A stretch of 64,000 bases of DNA from Cordia subcordata (lineage: Eukaryota > Streptophyta > Magnoliopsida > Boraginales > Cordiaceae): NCBI GenBank assembly GCA_028554755.1, contig JAPTOF010000006.1:3156501-3220500 (forward strand), read 5' to 3'. Shown here one piece after another: positions 24,451-36,939 of the stretch. Below the pieces are notes generated by a model. The model ran no database searches and had not been told where the DNA came from. It saw nothing but the letters and a program-made list of their open reading frames with translations. The position numbers were made by a program, and so were the translations under genes. Positions within the stretch are counted from its first letter, which is position 1. Each line of letters begins with the position of its first letter.

Positions 24451-25274
24451 CACCCATACAAACAAACAACAAGGGGATTAAAGAATCCCTTTCCAACTAT
24501 TGGTTTTCCCCGTCCCTCCTAAGCCAAAGAGAGTGCATAGGAAAATAACCAAACTTCATTCAAAACCATTTTCTTTTAAGTGAAAAATTGAGTTTCTATT
24601 TTTATTAATTTTGTAATAAAGTGGCAGAAAAATTGAGTTGCTATTTTTCTTAATTTTGTAATAGAAGTGGCATGACTCTAACAGTCTAACCTAATAATTT
24701 GGATTAGCAATCATCTCATCTTGAAACAGAGAGACTGAAACAGAGTCTATACTTAAGAAAATGTCTTCTTTTGTGCTTACATATCCATTACCCAATTTAC
24801 CCTCACATCCGTCAAGTGTATCCAAACTCCAAATACAAATAATGGAGGAGAAAACAATGAGAGAGTGAGAGAGACAATGAATTTCAGCATTGAAGGCACA
24901 AATAGAATAAAGCAGCATGTTTACAAGTCAAACGTGAATATGAACCTATCAAATCATGGCATGCGCTTTCCATGGATCGCATGAGTAACTTGAGATATTA
25001 TCACATAATTGACAAGAATTATATTGGCGATACTACGAACAGAGTAACATTTCATAGAGTTAGACGATCAACTTTTCATCCTTGCTATATATCAAACCAG
25101 GTTCAGTCAGAAAATAACTAACCTGTGATTGATAGAAGCTCCGAAGTTTGATCCACCACCCATTTTTCCTTGGACACATTCCCAACATGACTAAATGAAG
25201 TACACGCTTTCCTGAGCATTATTCTTAAACTTCTTCCATGTGGCCGATCATATGGAAACGGAATCTGATCCCAC

Positions 25275-28200
25275 CTAGTCCCATTGAATCTCTCTGTGAA
25301 AAGTCCATTCAGATGGATTTATTGTGGTCTTCCCATTAGCAGCCACCAGATCATAAGGCGAATTTTCTGAAAATTCGGTATGCATTGATTTCCAGTGTAG
25401 ACATGGAGTCCATTCTGCTTCTTTCAGCACCTTGAGTATCTCTTCTACAACTATCTTACTCCCCTCAGCAGACAAGTGAACTCCATCCCTGAAGAATGGA
25501 AGGTAATTGCACAGACAAATAGTTGTGTATCTGTATATATATACACACACACAAGAGACTCACTTCTTCTATGACTTTCAGCCAACCTATGTAGTGATAG
25601 CAAAAAAAACTTAGCATCCCCTTGTACTTGCTTTTAGCAAAGTCATGAAGTTAAAAAAGCCATAAATCTACAAACAAGGAAATCCAGAAACCTAATCTTC
25701 TGTTATGCATTACTTTCTCTTGATTGTCCAAAATGTGGCATCACATAAGCAATTCTTTCCAAGAAAAAGGAAATTGTAAGTCAGAAACTAATGTGCTTAC
25801 ACTAGGACCTAGAAAACAATTTTTACCAGAGCCAGTTAATTTTCATGTAATGGAGTATGGTTTTGGAGAAAAACAAACAATCAAGACAACATGAGAGAAG
25901 CTATTGAGGTAGGAGTATGTCCATCTTATCTACCAAACAAGGATTAACAAAAATACATCACAAAGAAAACCAACAAGTTTTTGGTGGTCCCACAAGCAAC
26001 TCCATTGATTGCAAAGTCATCATTTCATGGTCTTGTGGAGGGAAAAGAAAGTTCAATGTATGGAGTTCTCAGATAACAAAATACAAGCTAAATACCCAGG
26101 TAGCTTCCAAGGGAACTTACGTGAAGCAAGCAGTCATCCAGTCTTCTCGTTTCTGAATTGCAGTCCATAGGTCAACAACCTTCACATTCATCTCCTTGCA
26201 TAGCTCTACACAAGCATCAGAATATTTTCGGCATAGCTCATTTGTTCGAACTAGCTCGCTGAAATATGAACTGCACGGTGGATGAAAAAGAATGCATGCC
26301 TTAGGCATATTAAAAACATAGGATGGTTTCCCTTTGTAATTTGAGAAACATATGAAATAGCAATTCAGAAGTGTAATTGTTAACACAATAAATAAATAAA
26401 TCAATATCCTCTATACAAGTTTAAGCTTTGAGATAAGGTGGTAGCTCTAACTTGGTATTAGAGCCCAAGTCATGGGTTCGAGTCTCACCGCCACCCGTTT
26501 AAAATATTAATTTGTCATGTGCAAGCTCTAAACATATTACACTGCACGTGAACTCTAAAAGTAATTGTATAATCTGATATTAGCAAACAAGGCCTACGAG
26601 ATAGGTATCACGCTACCTGGTGTTTTCACGTACTTTGGCCTCATTGACGGGTGGACAACTGAGGAAGATTAGACGAGTGGTGCTTGAAAGGCTCTGATTT
26701 TGACACAATCCAGTAAACATGGAGTTATAAATGTTCAACAGGACACCAAAAGGGAAAGCCATCAAGCATAAGAACTTCTTTAGATGATGGATAGACTACA
26801 GCAGACATGCAGCAATGACAATTAATTAGTTTTAAGTTTTAACCGCCAATGAGCAGATGGTGGTTTCTTTATAATGCTCATGTCATCCGTTCCCTGCATA
26901 TTTTACTAAACCACTTACACTAATGTGTACATGGTCTTTTCCTTCTGTTCCTTCTTGCGTCATTGAAGGGGGCCATTGAGGAACATAATATCTAGAACCT
27001 TAGTAAATTTGCATGACCAAAAGGAAAAAAAAAACCTTAGTTAATTTACATAAAATTAATCTTAAGGTTTGCTTAGTGAGACATAATCTTTAGCAATAGA
27101 AGAACACATAACATATATTGTATCAGTGATGGCTTCATAGTTTGCAGAAAATTCCAGCACCAGACAGATTTTGTTTGACTTACCACACTGAAAGAGTACT
27201 TGAGTTAGGACATATATTGGGCAGAAAGTTACCTTGAGATGCATTGCAATTTTTCTCATGTTCTCAATATATTCCGGAAGAGGGACATGAGGACCTAATC
27301 GTGATGAATGAGGTCCCATTGAATCATTACCACCAAAGTAAACAATCACCAGTGAAGGCTGAATAGTATCATCCTGTAAAAATGAAAAGAGCCATTCTGG
27401 TATCAGAGCACAAACCAAGACCAGTCAAACCAACGAAAAATTATACAATTTCCAACAACTTCAAAGGCTGATGTTCACATGTTCTCGCAACATCATTTGG
27501 AGCAGACATCAAAGGAGCATCAATAACTTGCGAGCTTTCATTGTTGTGGAGTATCTGTCTGTTAACTACCCGCATTCATGTATATTCTCCACAAAAGTGA
27601 AAGAAAAGAGTGTAACAAGTGTAGAATGAAATCACGCGAAACTTTATATTTCTAAACGACATAATTTTGTCAACGAAGCTGAAGGTGAAAGCATGAGAAA
27701 TACCTTTGGGAAAACTTCATCAAGGACCTGGATGGCACGTCGTGAGTTCCAACCATAGTAGCCTCGCAATACTATGTCTGCCTACAGAGATCATGACAAA
27801 AACTAATATTAGGTTGACATCTTTCCCTTCCATTGTTAGTTTTCGCACTTAAAAATAGCAAGATTGACTGATAACACAAAAAACAGTGCTGAAAATTCGA
27901 GACAATCATGTCATGCACTTCCAAGTGCTGTGCAATTAAGACAATACAAGTATGACAACCAAATATAGTATACAATCTAGGTTATTTATTTGTATCCTTA
28001 AGCAATGTAATCCACGTAATTAATGTATTTATTCTGTAGAATCATGGAAGCTCTAGGTGCGTTAAATACTACTTCATAACCAAGATCACTTATTCATCAA
28101 CAGAAGTACTGGAACACAAAAACTCATCAACCACACCTATGCACGACCAAACGATAAGACTCATTGCTTTTTGTCCACATTTGCATTTATAAACAGAAAA

Positions 28201-28966
28201 TCTCTCATGACTATACAAATGTACACCCATATCGAGCTCTACATTAATTTAAACATTATGAGAATTGACTTGTTACACTTGTAACAACCTATCTACATTT
28301 ATTTATTACTAATTCTGTTCTATTCATTCTTATAGACGCTTCGCAAATTCTACAGGTATTCTCTTTACGTTGTACATAACTTAAACAAGCAATCATGATA
28401 ATACACACACACACAACAAACACACACACACACGCGTAGGTGCATGCATTAAAAACTAAAGCACTAGCATCAACCAAGAATATGATGTTCACTGAAAATA
28501 CTCAAATTTCGGTGCCCATTAACCACATTCCAATAACTAGTTAGAGGGTGTTTGGAATTACTTATTTGAGCGCTTATAAGCACCTAAAACAAAGTTAATA
28601 AGAAGTAGGATGCTTATAAGCACTCAAATAAACAATGTCAAACGAAAACATAGAATTTTAAGAAATGTTTTTTAAGAAATAAAGAACTCTATTAATGCGC
28701 AACAAGGGCGCAAGGAGCAATCCCGAAATTCTATATATATATATATATATAAACAAATAAAGTTATCTATAAAATCTGTCATACTATCTATATTAATTAT
28801 ACAAAACGCTTCTTTTCGAAAAACATGTCATATAGACTCTGTAAAAGAAACATACTTTACGAGCGTATATATCAGAAAGAATAGCACCCCAACCACCATT
28901 GCTGAAGCTCAGCTGCACTATCGATGACCCAAACAGCACAAACTGTGGCCTTCGTGGTCCAACCAT
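25275..28966 (-). CDS. GDSL (SGNH-hydrolase) esterase, CPRD49/IAH1 type (6 exons, 256 aa)
   Basis: Exons on the minus strand: 28966-28856, 27781-27704, 27373-27233, 26693-26617, 26270-26121, 25488-25275. The protein is a compact SGNH hydrolase. Block I is FGSSIVQ (nucleophile probably Ser15, with the usual GDS reading GSS). A GWNSRRA stretch supplies the block II glycine, VYFGGNDSMGP is block III (Asn79), and TDGVHLS (Asp187, His190) is the catalytic Asp-His block V. The C-terminal region contains CLHWKSM and SPYDLVA. Sequence and length match cowpea CPRD49 and its plant relatives (256 aa), related to yeast isoamyl acetate esterase IAH1. No signal peptide is visible, unlike most plant GDSL lipases, so an intracellular esterase is likely. 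The natural substrate is unknown. Intron 1 (1.07 kb) carries an AC microsatellite, a TA microsatellite and a MITE-like fragment. Intron 4 carries a tRNA-like/PBS-like sequence. Confidence 0.92.
26420..26500 (+). repeat. Retroelement fragment with iMet-PBS-like and B-box-like motifs
   Basis: TTGGTATTAGAGCCCAAG resembles the primer-binding site TGGTATCAGAGC used by many plant LTR elements and TRIMs. Shortly after, ATGGGTTCGAGTCTCACC resembles a Pol III B box. It lies in intron 4 of the GDSL gene, antisense to it. It could be an LTR/TRIM remnant or a tRNA-derived SINE head. The boundaries are uncertain. Confidence 0.4.
28402..28434. repeat. (AC)n microsatellite in GDSL intron 1
   Basis: AC dinucleotides with one interruption (ACAACAAAC). 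Confidence 0.85.
28547..28644. mobile_element. MITE-like fragment, family B
   Basis: It starts GGTGTTTGGAATTACTTATT, ends near ATGTCAAACG and contains GCTTATAAGCAC-type palindromic cores shared with 56959-57070 and 63512-63722. It lies in GDSL intron 1. Confidence 0.4.
28732..28751. repeat. (TA)n microsatellite in GDSL intron 1
   Basis: Short uninterrupted TA repeat about 100 bp from the exon 1 donor site. Confidence 0.85.
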
Positions 28967-29590
28967 TCTCTAAGCTTTTTTTGGTTTTTTTTTTTTTTCT
29001 CTCGATATAATATCCTGAAATTCACTGAAATGGGAATGTTACATTTGACGTTGGTGTGTGTGAGGGGAGTGGGAGTTGTTTGGTGAGTGATAGGTAGAGC
29101 AGAAGCCACCTGCCAACCGAACCCAATAAGAGAGAGCTCAACCTCCGATATTAATGCCCCATTTATGACTTCTTTTTCATTGGAACCAGTCAACCTTACC
29201 TACATCACCCAAGTACAACTAATCGTCTCTACTACGTTCTTTTTTTCTTTTTTTCTTCTTTCTTTCTTTTTTTTTTTGGACAAAATTTCCGATTCGCAAG
29301 AAAACTACGTGGAAATTTTTCTCGCGTGGTTCTCTGTTTCTTTTTCATACTTTCTATTTTCCTTTTGCCATTTCAACTGTTCGTCTATTTTCTTTTTTCT
29401 TTAGAAACGTTTTTTCTAACAATTTTTGAAAGAAGGTTTTTTTGAGAATTAAAATATTCTTGAACCTAGAATTTTATTTTCTCTCTTTTATAGTTGAAAG
29501 AATCTCAAACATATATTAAGATTTTGATAAATTTAATTTCATCCCTAGAAGTTATATTTTTTTTAAAAGAATAGATTTTTTTTAATTTAA

Positions 29591-29678
29591 AAATAATAAT
29601 AGTAATAATAATGACAACAACAACAACAAGAATAATAATAATAATAATAATAATGATGATGATGATGATGATGATGAT
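29591..29678. repeat. AAT/AAC/GAT trinucleotide microsatellite
   Basis: Consecutive blocks of AAT, then AAC, AAT and GAT repeats. Confidence 0.9.
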
Positions 29679-30580
29679 CTAAAAAGCCGAGTTGCATTTG
29701 TATTTTATTAAATTAACAAGATTGAGAATATTTATGGATTCTTCTATGTATATATTATGTGGCTATTAATTTTGAACTTTCCGGTTTATTTTTGTTTGAT
29801 GTTAAAAGAACTTCTTGCGAGAGTTGGAAAGAGGAAAAATATCACGTAAAAGCCGAAAAAGTATCGTGTAAAGTTGAAAAATAAACAAATGCTGAGAAAG
29901 AGTTGAAAGGTTGAAAAATAACACGTAAGATCAAGCCTAAGCTATTTGTTGAGGCGTTAGATAACACTCTTGGTAAAATTCAAACTCTTCCATTAATGTT
30001 TTGAAAGTCGTATTCAAAATTTCATACAAAACCAAGTTTGCTTCCTAATGTACCCAACATCGCCCCTCATAAAATTTGAATTGAGTTTAAAGTAGTTTTC
30101 CTGCCAAACTAAGTTTAAGTTTCTATAATTATAACTTTTGGTTGTATCTTAATACATTTTCTTTCATCTTAAAATAGAAAGTTACTGTATATATATCGTC
30201 CATCAAGAGTACTTCACGCAATTTTGTATTGGGATTCTCGAAGAAAATCAAAACAGCAGAAAAGAAAAGAGAAAAAGAATTGTGAAACGGAGACAGATAA
30301 ACGAGGTTTTCTGCAGTCGGTTGGTGAAACATGAAAAGAGAATTATAATTTATTGTTTCAATTCGAAAAGGGCGAAAAAAGGAAAAGAAAGGTAAGTTTA
30401 GATCTCAAGGTGCACAGTTCTCAAAACCAATAATGAGACACGTGATAAGTGTTTTTTTTTTTAATCCTCTTGCATGGCAAGTGTTTATTTTCTTTTTTCT
30501 TTTTCTTTTTTTAACAAACTACCAGTTCATTTTTTCTTATTTTCTTACAACATAGGATTCTTTACTCACTCCAAAATTAA

Positions 30581-30812
30581 TTAGGGCTTGTTTGGATTGA
30601 TTTTTTTTTTTAAAAAATATTTTTTTTCTTGAAAAATTATATTAAATTTACAATAACTATTTGATTTGATTTCTAAAAAAGCTAAAACTCTTTAAAAAAA
30701 TCAAATCCAGTTTTTTTCAAAAGTCAAAATTTTTAACTTTTAAAAAAAAATATTTTTAAAAAAATTGTTAAAAAAAACGCTTTTAAAAAAAGCGAATCCA
30801 AACGAGCCCTTA
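30581..30812. mobile_element. MITE-like element, family A (best preserved copy)
   Basis: The termini are TTAGGGCTTGTTTGGAT and ATCCAAACGAGCCCTTA, inverted repeats of about 17 bp with one mismatch. The 200-bp interior is T-rich then A-rich, so the element can fold on itself. The outer TTA/TAA may be a target-site duplication. No coding capacity. At least seven related copies occur in the window. Confidence 0.75.
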
Positions 30813-32353
30813 GGGCATGTCAAAAAAAGTGACATGCAGCTTAAAAGGAACACATATTTTTGCAACTGGAAACCACTACTTCAGCTCTATATATATACAT
30901 GTATAATATTCTTCATGTAACAAATAAGGAGATGAGTACCTTACCCAAGTGTATGCACCTAATATTATAATTATTTTATAATTTTAAATATAAGCATGTT
31001 TGTTAGTTTGCAATATTAATAATACATAATGAAATTGTGATAGAAAGATTAATTTCATATAATTTACCCTACCAGTACGCCCCTCACAAAAGATTATTTT
31101 GGCTAATGGCCTAAGTGTGAAAATGAAGTAGTTAGCTACTTTTTATACTCATAAAAGAAACCATCCTCTTTACACTACAGATCAAGGTTAATGAGGCGTC
31201 CCTGAAATTACTATTATGTGTAAACATTGGTATTTGTACAAGTACACAACCATAAATGTGATCACTAATAGGGAGACATTAACATCTATGTAGCTATTTT
31301 TGACGAACATTAATTTAAACGTAAATGTACTTTTAGTTCTAGAAAAATTAAAAGATATTTTCTTAAAAAGTTTAAAATTTTAATTAAAAAATTAAATCTA
31401 AAATTTACTTTTTCTAGAGTTTTAATTTTTTCCACTATAAAAAAATATATTCTTTTTTCTTAGAAAAAAAAAAAAAGAAACAAATCCAAATGAGTTCCAA
31501 TACCGTTTTGCCAGGCCAAGTAGAGACGATATCTGGGCCCATGAAACTAACCTACGAGGCCGTCGAGGCGTGATCCGTACGACCATGTCAGGCCGGCTCA
31601 ACCATGAGCCCATCAGAGCCATTGCTTTAGACTTTTGGTTTGGTCCTACTACTTTAAAGGTCTCGCACTTTGATTCATAATTATATATTAATATGTAGTT
31701 TATGTTAAAAAAAATAACTCAAGATAAATAGTAAAATATCCAAATATCTTCTAACTAATCACTTCTCTAAATAAGTGGCTTATTTTATTTTATTATTATT
31801 ATTTTTTAGTTTGAGTTAAGGTGTATTCAAATTACATTGCACTTGAGGCTAATCTTTATCGGATAGCCCTCTCAAACAAGTGTGTTTCCCAATTCCTAAC
31901 TTCCCTATTTATTCTCAACCATAAAATTGTTTGTCCTATTCCAAATCAATTAATCAATGAGCTTAAGTTTCTATTGAGACCTGATACTTGTAATTAATAT
32001 CACATTTACATTCAGCATTCAACAATCAGGTGCTCTTCTTCCAACTTATTTGACCTTTCTTTTCCTTTTTTTTTCAATAATTATATATCACATTATTATA
32101 ATAATATTGCCTATCATCCCTATTTATTCTCAACTCACGTGACCTTTTACTTTTTTTTTTATAATTTTATGTCAAATTCAAATAATCAACCTCCTCTATT
32201 TGCTCAACAAGGTGTTAAAGTGAAATGCTATTGTCAACTAGACGACTAACATGGTCAATCTCGTGGGCGGAGTGAGTCGCACCATCATTTTAGCTTCTTG
32301 ACTTTAACATGCATATACGTTAGCCTTGACATGAAGCATGCAGTTGCGACCAA

Positions 32354-32750
32354 TTTTTTTTTTTTTTTGCTAAGTAATAAGATATCATTCATATTAACAA
32401 ATGTACAAAAAGAAGTCAGCAATCATAAAGGATAAACCTTTCATGCTCTAAGAATAACCTGATTCAAAAGAGAATTTTTAATCTTTCTAATCATATGTAC
32501 TTTACTTTTGATGTCAAATTTGATATTCTCAAAAATATGTTCTTCTGTCAAAATTTTCCCATTATGGATCCTCTGATTTCGTTCATTTCAAATATGAAAC
32601 ACAAATGTTCTAAGGAAAAGGTTAGATACATATGCTTGAAGAGATTGGGAATTACCAAGTTAATTATGAAGAAAGAAATAATAAAAATATTTTTGCTTGC
32701 TATAATTGTCAAACCAATCGAATAAGTCTTCACGTGATCAAAACCATTGG
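32354..32750 (-). mobile_element. Probable LINE tail
   Basis: A T run at 32354-32368 looks like a reverse poly(A) tail. The minus frame just upstream reads SLEHLCFIFEMNEIR, then a G-K-F and a stop, then QKNIFLRISNLTSKVKYI. This is a decayed version of the WxERN...I...V pattern at the C-terminus of plant LINE reverse transcriptases. The 5' limit is not defined. Confidence 0.4.
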
Positions 32751-33544
32751 TCCAGGCATCTTTTTTGAAATTTCAAAACGTTATTATTTCCGTATCTTAA
32801 TCAATTTTGAAGTAGAAACTAGAAAGAGTTCTTTTTTCTTTCCTTTTTTCTTTTTTTTTTTTTTCAATCGAAGGAGTGATTGACCAAGCCACAAATTCAT
32901 GTTGGTCATCAGTCAACGATCAACTTGTGAAACTTTTGCCTCAAAACTGTACGTTACCGACGTTCTAATGAGTATTAGAGAAACTTAATAACAATAACAA
33001 AAGGTATGGCCACATTAAAAGAAAAGGGAAAATAACTTAATAACAACCAAAAAAAAAAAATGAAACTTAATGACAAAAGAGTGAGTGATAAAACTATGGC
33101 AAGTTGCAAGTGTCCTCGCTCTGTCGTTCCAAATATTATTTAATTGATCTGTGTGTACAAAGAATATATAATATTGGAAGCGTCGTCAATACATCATAAA
33201 GTTTATATATAAACTCCGGGAGAAATTCATTAATTAAATATAACGAATTTTTTTTAATAATTTAAACTTTTAACCGAAATAAATATTTAATATGGTAACT
33301 CAGGTTACTAAAATGGTCGTAAATTCAAGTATCACAATCACTTATTTAAAATTAATATATATATTTTTTGTTAGACGTCAATCTCAGACAAGCTCTTTGT
33401 CTACTGGAACATGAGCAACATGGAGCTAGCTGATTAAAAGGTTAACCACAAAAAAGCCAAACCCTCGCAAAAAGTTCAATTCCTAATGTTGTCTGGTTTT
33501 CTAAATTATTTTTATTATTTTAAAATACTTTAATAGATCCTCAA

Positions 33545-34153
33545 TGTCTTAAAAATATATATAGCCAAATCTCACATGAAAAAATCTCAAGACTTATGAT
33601 CACTATATAAGGTCTTGGGCTACTTTTTATACCGACCAATTAATTTTATGATAGAGCCGAATTCTTCACATGGTATCAAAACTGGACATTTGGTTTAATT
33701 CTTACGCTATGTATGCTCACGTGTGACCTTTTAAGTTTGTCCATTGTACATATATGTACAAGTAGTGATCCATCCCTGTAAGCAGCTAAGCTGTATCTGT
33801 TATGGGTAGTGGTGGTCCATACTTATTCAGTGCCACGCGACAATCTAAGTTCCGTTTTAGTTCATGGTGACTCATCAAACTATTTTGCGTCACACGGCTA
33901 TCCAAGTCGTAGTTCATGGTGACTCATCAAACTATTTTGCGTCACACGGCTATCCAAGTCGAAGTCCAGTACAAATCCATCTATCAAGTGGTACAGACAC
34001 TATTTCGGGTCACATGTAAGAAGAAGTGTTACAACATATAAAAAAAGTATCGCATGGAAAAATCTCAAGAATTAAGATTATCATGTAAGATCCTGGACCA
34101 CCCCTTATATTGACCAATTGATTTTTATATTAGAACATCAAGAAATTTTCACA
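33545..34153 (+). mobile_element. TRIM retrotransposon, complete with two LTRs
   Basis: Two related terminal repeats, 33545-33670 (126 bp) and 34027-34153 (127 bp), both start TGT and end TTCACA. They share blocks such as AAAAATCTCAAGA, TATAAGGTCTTGGGC (TGTAAGATCCTGGAC in the second) and GACCAATTRATTTT. Directly after the first LTR, TGGTATCAAAAC matches 10 of 12 bases of the initiator-Met tRNA primer-binding site TGGTATCAGAGC. A purine-rich AAGAAGAAG precedes the second LTR. The 356-bp interior has no coding capacity, as expected for a terminal-repeat retrotransposon in miniature. Orientation is plus, from the PBS. The LTRs have diverged considerably, so the insertion is old, and I could not confirm a target-site duplication. 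Confidence 0.75.
33859..33961. repeat. 52-bp tandem duplication inside the TRIM
   Basis: Two adjacent, virtually identical copies begin AGTTCATGGTGACTCATCAA at 33859 and 33911. They are much more alike than the two LTRs, so the duplication is younger than the insertion. Confidence 0.85.
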
Positions 34154-36859
34154 TTTCAAAACATTTATATTAGTTAATAATATTTAACAAACATATTCTA
34201 ATTAGTCCTCATTATTTTATTTATTTTTTAGACTAATTTAAATAAAATTTTAAAATATTTAGTGTTAAGTTAAATATCTTAAAATAATAAGAACTAGTTT
34301 AAAAGATAATAACAACATTGAGGGGGTCATTTAATAAATTATATCAATATATTATACCCAGTTAAGGAGTTGTGGTGGTTTAAGCTGGAGATTGGAAAAA
34401 GCTAGAAAAGCCTCGTTGTAATAGGGACAAAGTTGTCATGAGAATGATTTTTCTTCTAGAAAGTTAAAGAGTTGGATGTCTCCAATGTAGCGTTGTCTCG
34501 TAGATTGTTTTACGCTTATATCATGTAGATGTTATTAACCTCCGTATATGAAACGTGTACGCGGGATATACACGTTATAGCTATAGTAGTAGGTTTTTAG
34601 GGCCCTTGTCTTCGTCAACAAGAAAAGGATAGATGCCTACATGGCATATCATATTTCTGGATGATAATCAACCGAATCTTCTCTTGGCTTGTTATATGCC
34701 AAGAGAAAACTTAATCCTTGTACGTGGCTCTCTAACTTTCCGGTCACCTTTGCCCCCCCTAAAGATTAGCTTTACCTATATGTAGAGCATTAGAAAGGAG
34801 TAGAAAGGCATATTGAAAAAGACGGAAGGAATTAATCTAATGTTTAATGTCTAAGGATATTTTATTACAAAATAAAGTAAAGAAGATACATCGATCCATG
34901 TTCTTTGTTATGTGATCAATTCATTTATTCGATAAGCTCTTAGTTCAATTGATCGAAATTAATCAAACAAACAAATGAAAGAATTTGGTGAAGATTTGAT
35001 CCATGTTTACTTCGCAAAATAATACCTTGTATTTAAAGGTGTTTTAAGGGTTGAATCGACTCTCAAGTCTCATGTTCTTTGTTCTTGATATTTTGTTAAT
35101 GAGAAAAGACATTAGCGTTACTTGATTTGAACTGTTCGTTGATTGTGTACGTCAACGTGTGTAAAACACTAACATTTTTTTGAATTATTTCCCTATAAAA
35201 TCAACAAAATAGTTACGTTCTTGACTGGTTTGGTCACAATCCATAGCTTTAATTGGATTGACTTGTAAACTCTGATAGGCAGCTGGCGATAGTTTATATT
35301 GCCACAAGTGGCTTCACAGTGAACGCAAGTTGATATCTGTACGGAGATTTCATAAGTAAAAATCGGGAAAAAAAATTGAGACTTTTTTTTTTGGGGTGCA
35401 GAATTAGCTAATCTCTAACGTCATATGATTTATAATTGAAATCTTTGGTGTTATATTGTAATTATCTCTTTAGACACAAGCAATGACGCGACCTGATCTG
35501 GATTTTTGCGTGTCCACGGATCCAAAACTTTTTTAAAACCATAACTTTTTAAAAAGTTTGTGATCAGCTCACCGTCAGAATGATTGTACATGTTTCAGTT
35601 AATGGCCACAAAAAAGTGTTGCCGATTCTTACGCAGAAATAAAAAGTTTCGTTATCGGTTAAAGACAGTTAAAAGATCGAACCTTCATGGCAAGTGCAAT
35701 AAGTCCATGCCTCTAATCATTTTAACGACAAAAAAAAGTAAAAAGTAATAGGGCATCAACTTCTTTAAAATCGCTGCTTATATAGATGTTGGTTTTTTTT
35801 AAAAAGTCAATTATATATAATTTTAAAAAAATTTCACGTACGGTTTGAACATTAAACTTTCTCTATTATTACATTTTATAATCATATCATTCACCGATCA
35901 AGTTAATAATATATTCATTAATTATCTCATGTAGTATATATCTATGTATTATCTAAACTTTTGCTTATATAATTAAACCGCCATATATTACTCGTTATTT
36001 TGTAGTAAAACAGTAGCATATTATTAATTTTTTTTTAGTGTTTACAGAAGGATTTGAATCATATTTGATTTTTCGTTCTTTATTATCTTTTCTTCTTCTA
36101 ATTTTTCTCCTATATCACAAATAACTTCTTCTCGCAAGTCGTCTAAATTTGCAATTACGAGTATCAAATTTAAAAGACCCGTAATTTTGTTTGGAAGAGC
36201 TTTAACTCAATTTAATAAGATACAAGATGTATAAAGATTAAGACAAAAGATCAACTTTATACCGAATTGCAAACTTAATGCATAAATAGATTTCACATAC
36301 ACTCCAAAGTCCAAATGCTCCACCTCGGCTATTCTCTTGAGCTGTGCTTACCCGTATTTTAGCTGGGCAAGTGAGATATTCCTTTCCAATTTTAAAAACA
36401 TTATAGAGACAATGATCAAATAACCAAAATCCTAAACAAGAGCAATTTTTTGAACTCTACACAAAAATCTAATCTCCAAATCCAAAAATCAAATGGGACC
36501 TACTATTTTCTTTCGGCAGAAAATAAAGAGACATTAGTCAAATTGAAAATGACAGTGATACGATAAGAATAAGGTGAACTAAGTAATTTACTTGATTTCT
36601 TCCTCGTATGCTTTTTATCCACTGAGGCTAAAAAAAAAAAAATTATCTGGATCAATCTTTGTCGAAATTAGGCCATTGAAAGAACCATTTTCAGCCACTT
36701 ACTCTTACTGTTATTGTCAAGTTTATTTTTCTTTCCTTTTCTTTTTCTGCGCGCGTTTGTTTCTCTAGATTGTTTTTCGTTTTTTCAGATTTCTTTAGTA
36801 ATATTTTTTATTAGTCGGACCGTTTTATATTTCTTTTTGTTATTTTCTTGTTAATTCCA

Positions 36860-36939
36860 TTCCCTTGTCTTTTCTTTTTTTTTTTTTTTTTTTACAGCAA
36901 GAGAAATTTACCTAGCAGAATCCGACTTTCCCTTGTCTT
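36860..36939 (-). mobile_element. Very short LINE/SINE 3'-end insertion with perfect 12-bp duplication
   Basis: The 12-mer TTCCCTTGTCTT occurs at 36860-36871 and again at 36928-36939. Between them is a 56-bp insert made of a long T run and about 35 bp of unique sequence, so the element sits on the minus strand with a poly(A) tail. This has the form of a severely 5'-truncated retroposon. Confidence 0.7.

Larger units (their letters stand above)
22514..25274. other. PLC6-like promoter side, MITE remnants and GDSL 3' side
   Basis: Next to 22514 lies the 5' UTR/promoter of the PLC6-like gene, including a CTT-rich run and a TA microsatellite (22744-22768). Two degraded family A MITEs (23000-23214, 23603-23802), a 103-bp tandem duplication (24014-24219) and a TA/GT microsatellite (24321-24450) follow. 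No coding region is supported. The stretch close to 25274 should be the 3' UTR of the GDSL gene. Confidence 0.45.
28967..33544. other. Gene-free, repeat-rich spacer
   Basis: The start is the GDSL promoter/5' UTR side. The rest is AT-rich DNA with a trinucleotide microsatellite (29591-29678), a MITE (30581-30812), a degraded MITE-like stretch (about 31320-31495), a GC-richer block of unknown origin (about 31497-31625) and a probable LINE tail (32354-32750). No gene is supported. Confidence 0.5.

Noticed and set aside
24311..24548. Open frames on both strands rich in YIYI/VCVC
   Set aside because: Microsatellite translation.
25530..25554. Short TA/CA repeat in GDSL intron 5
   Set aside because: Too short to be informative. 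Probably only an ordinary intronic microsatellite seed.
31422..31625. Minus open frame in a GC-richer block (66 codons)
   Set aside because: No family resemblance, no splice context and no start evidence. Left as part of the spacer.
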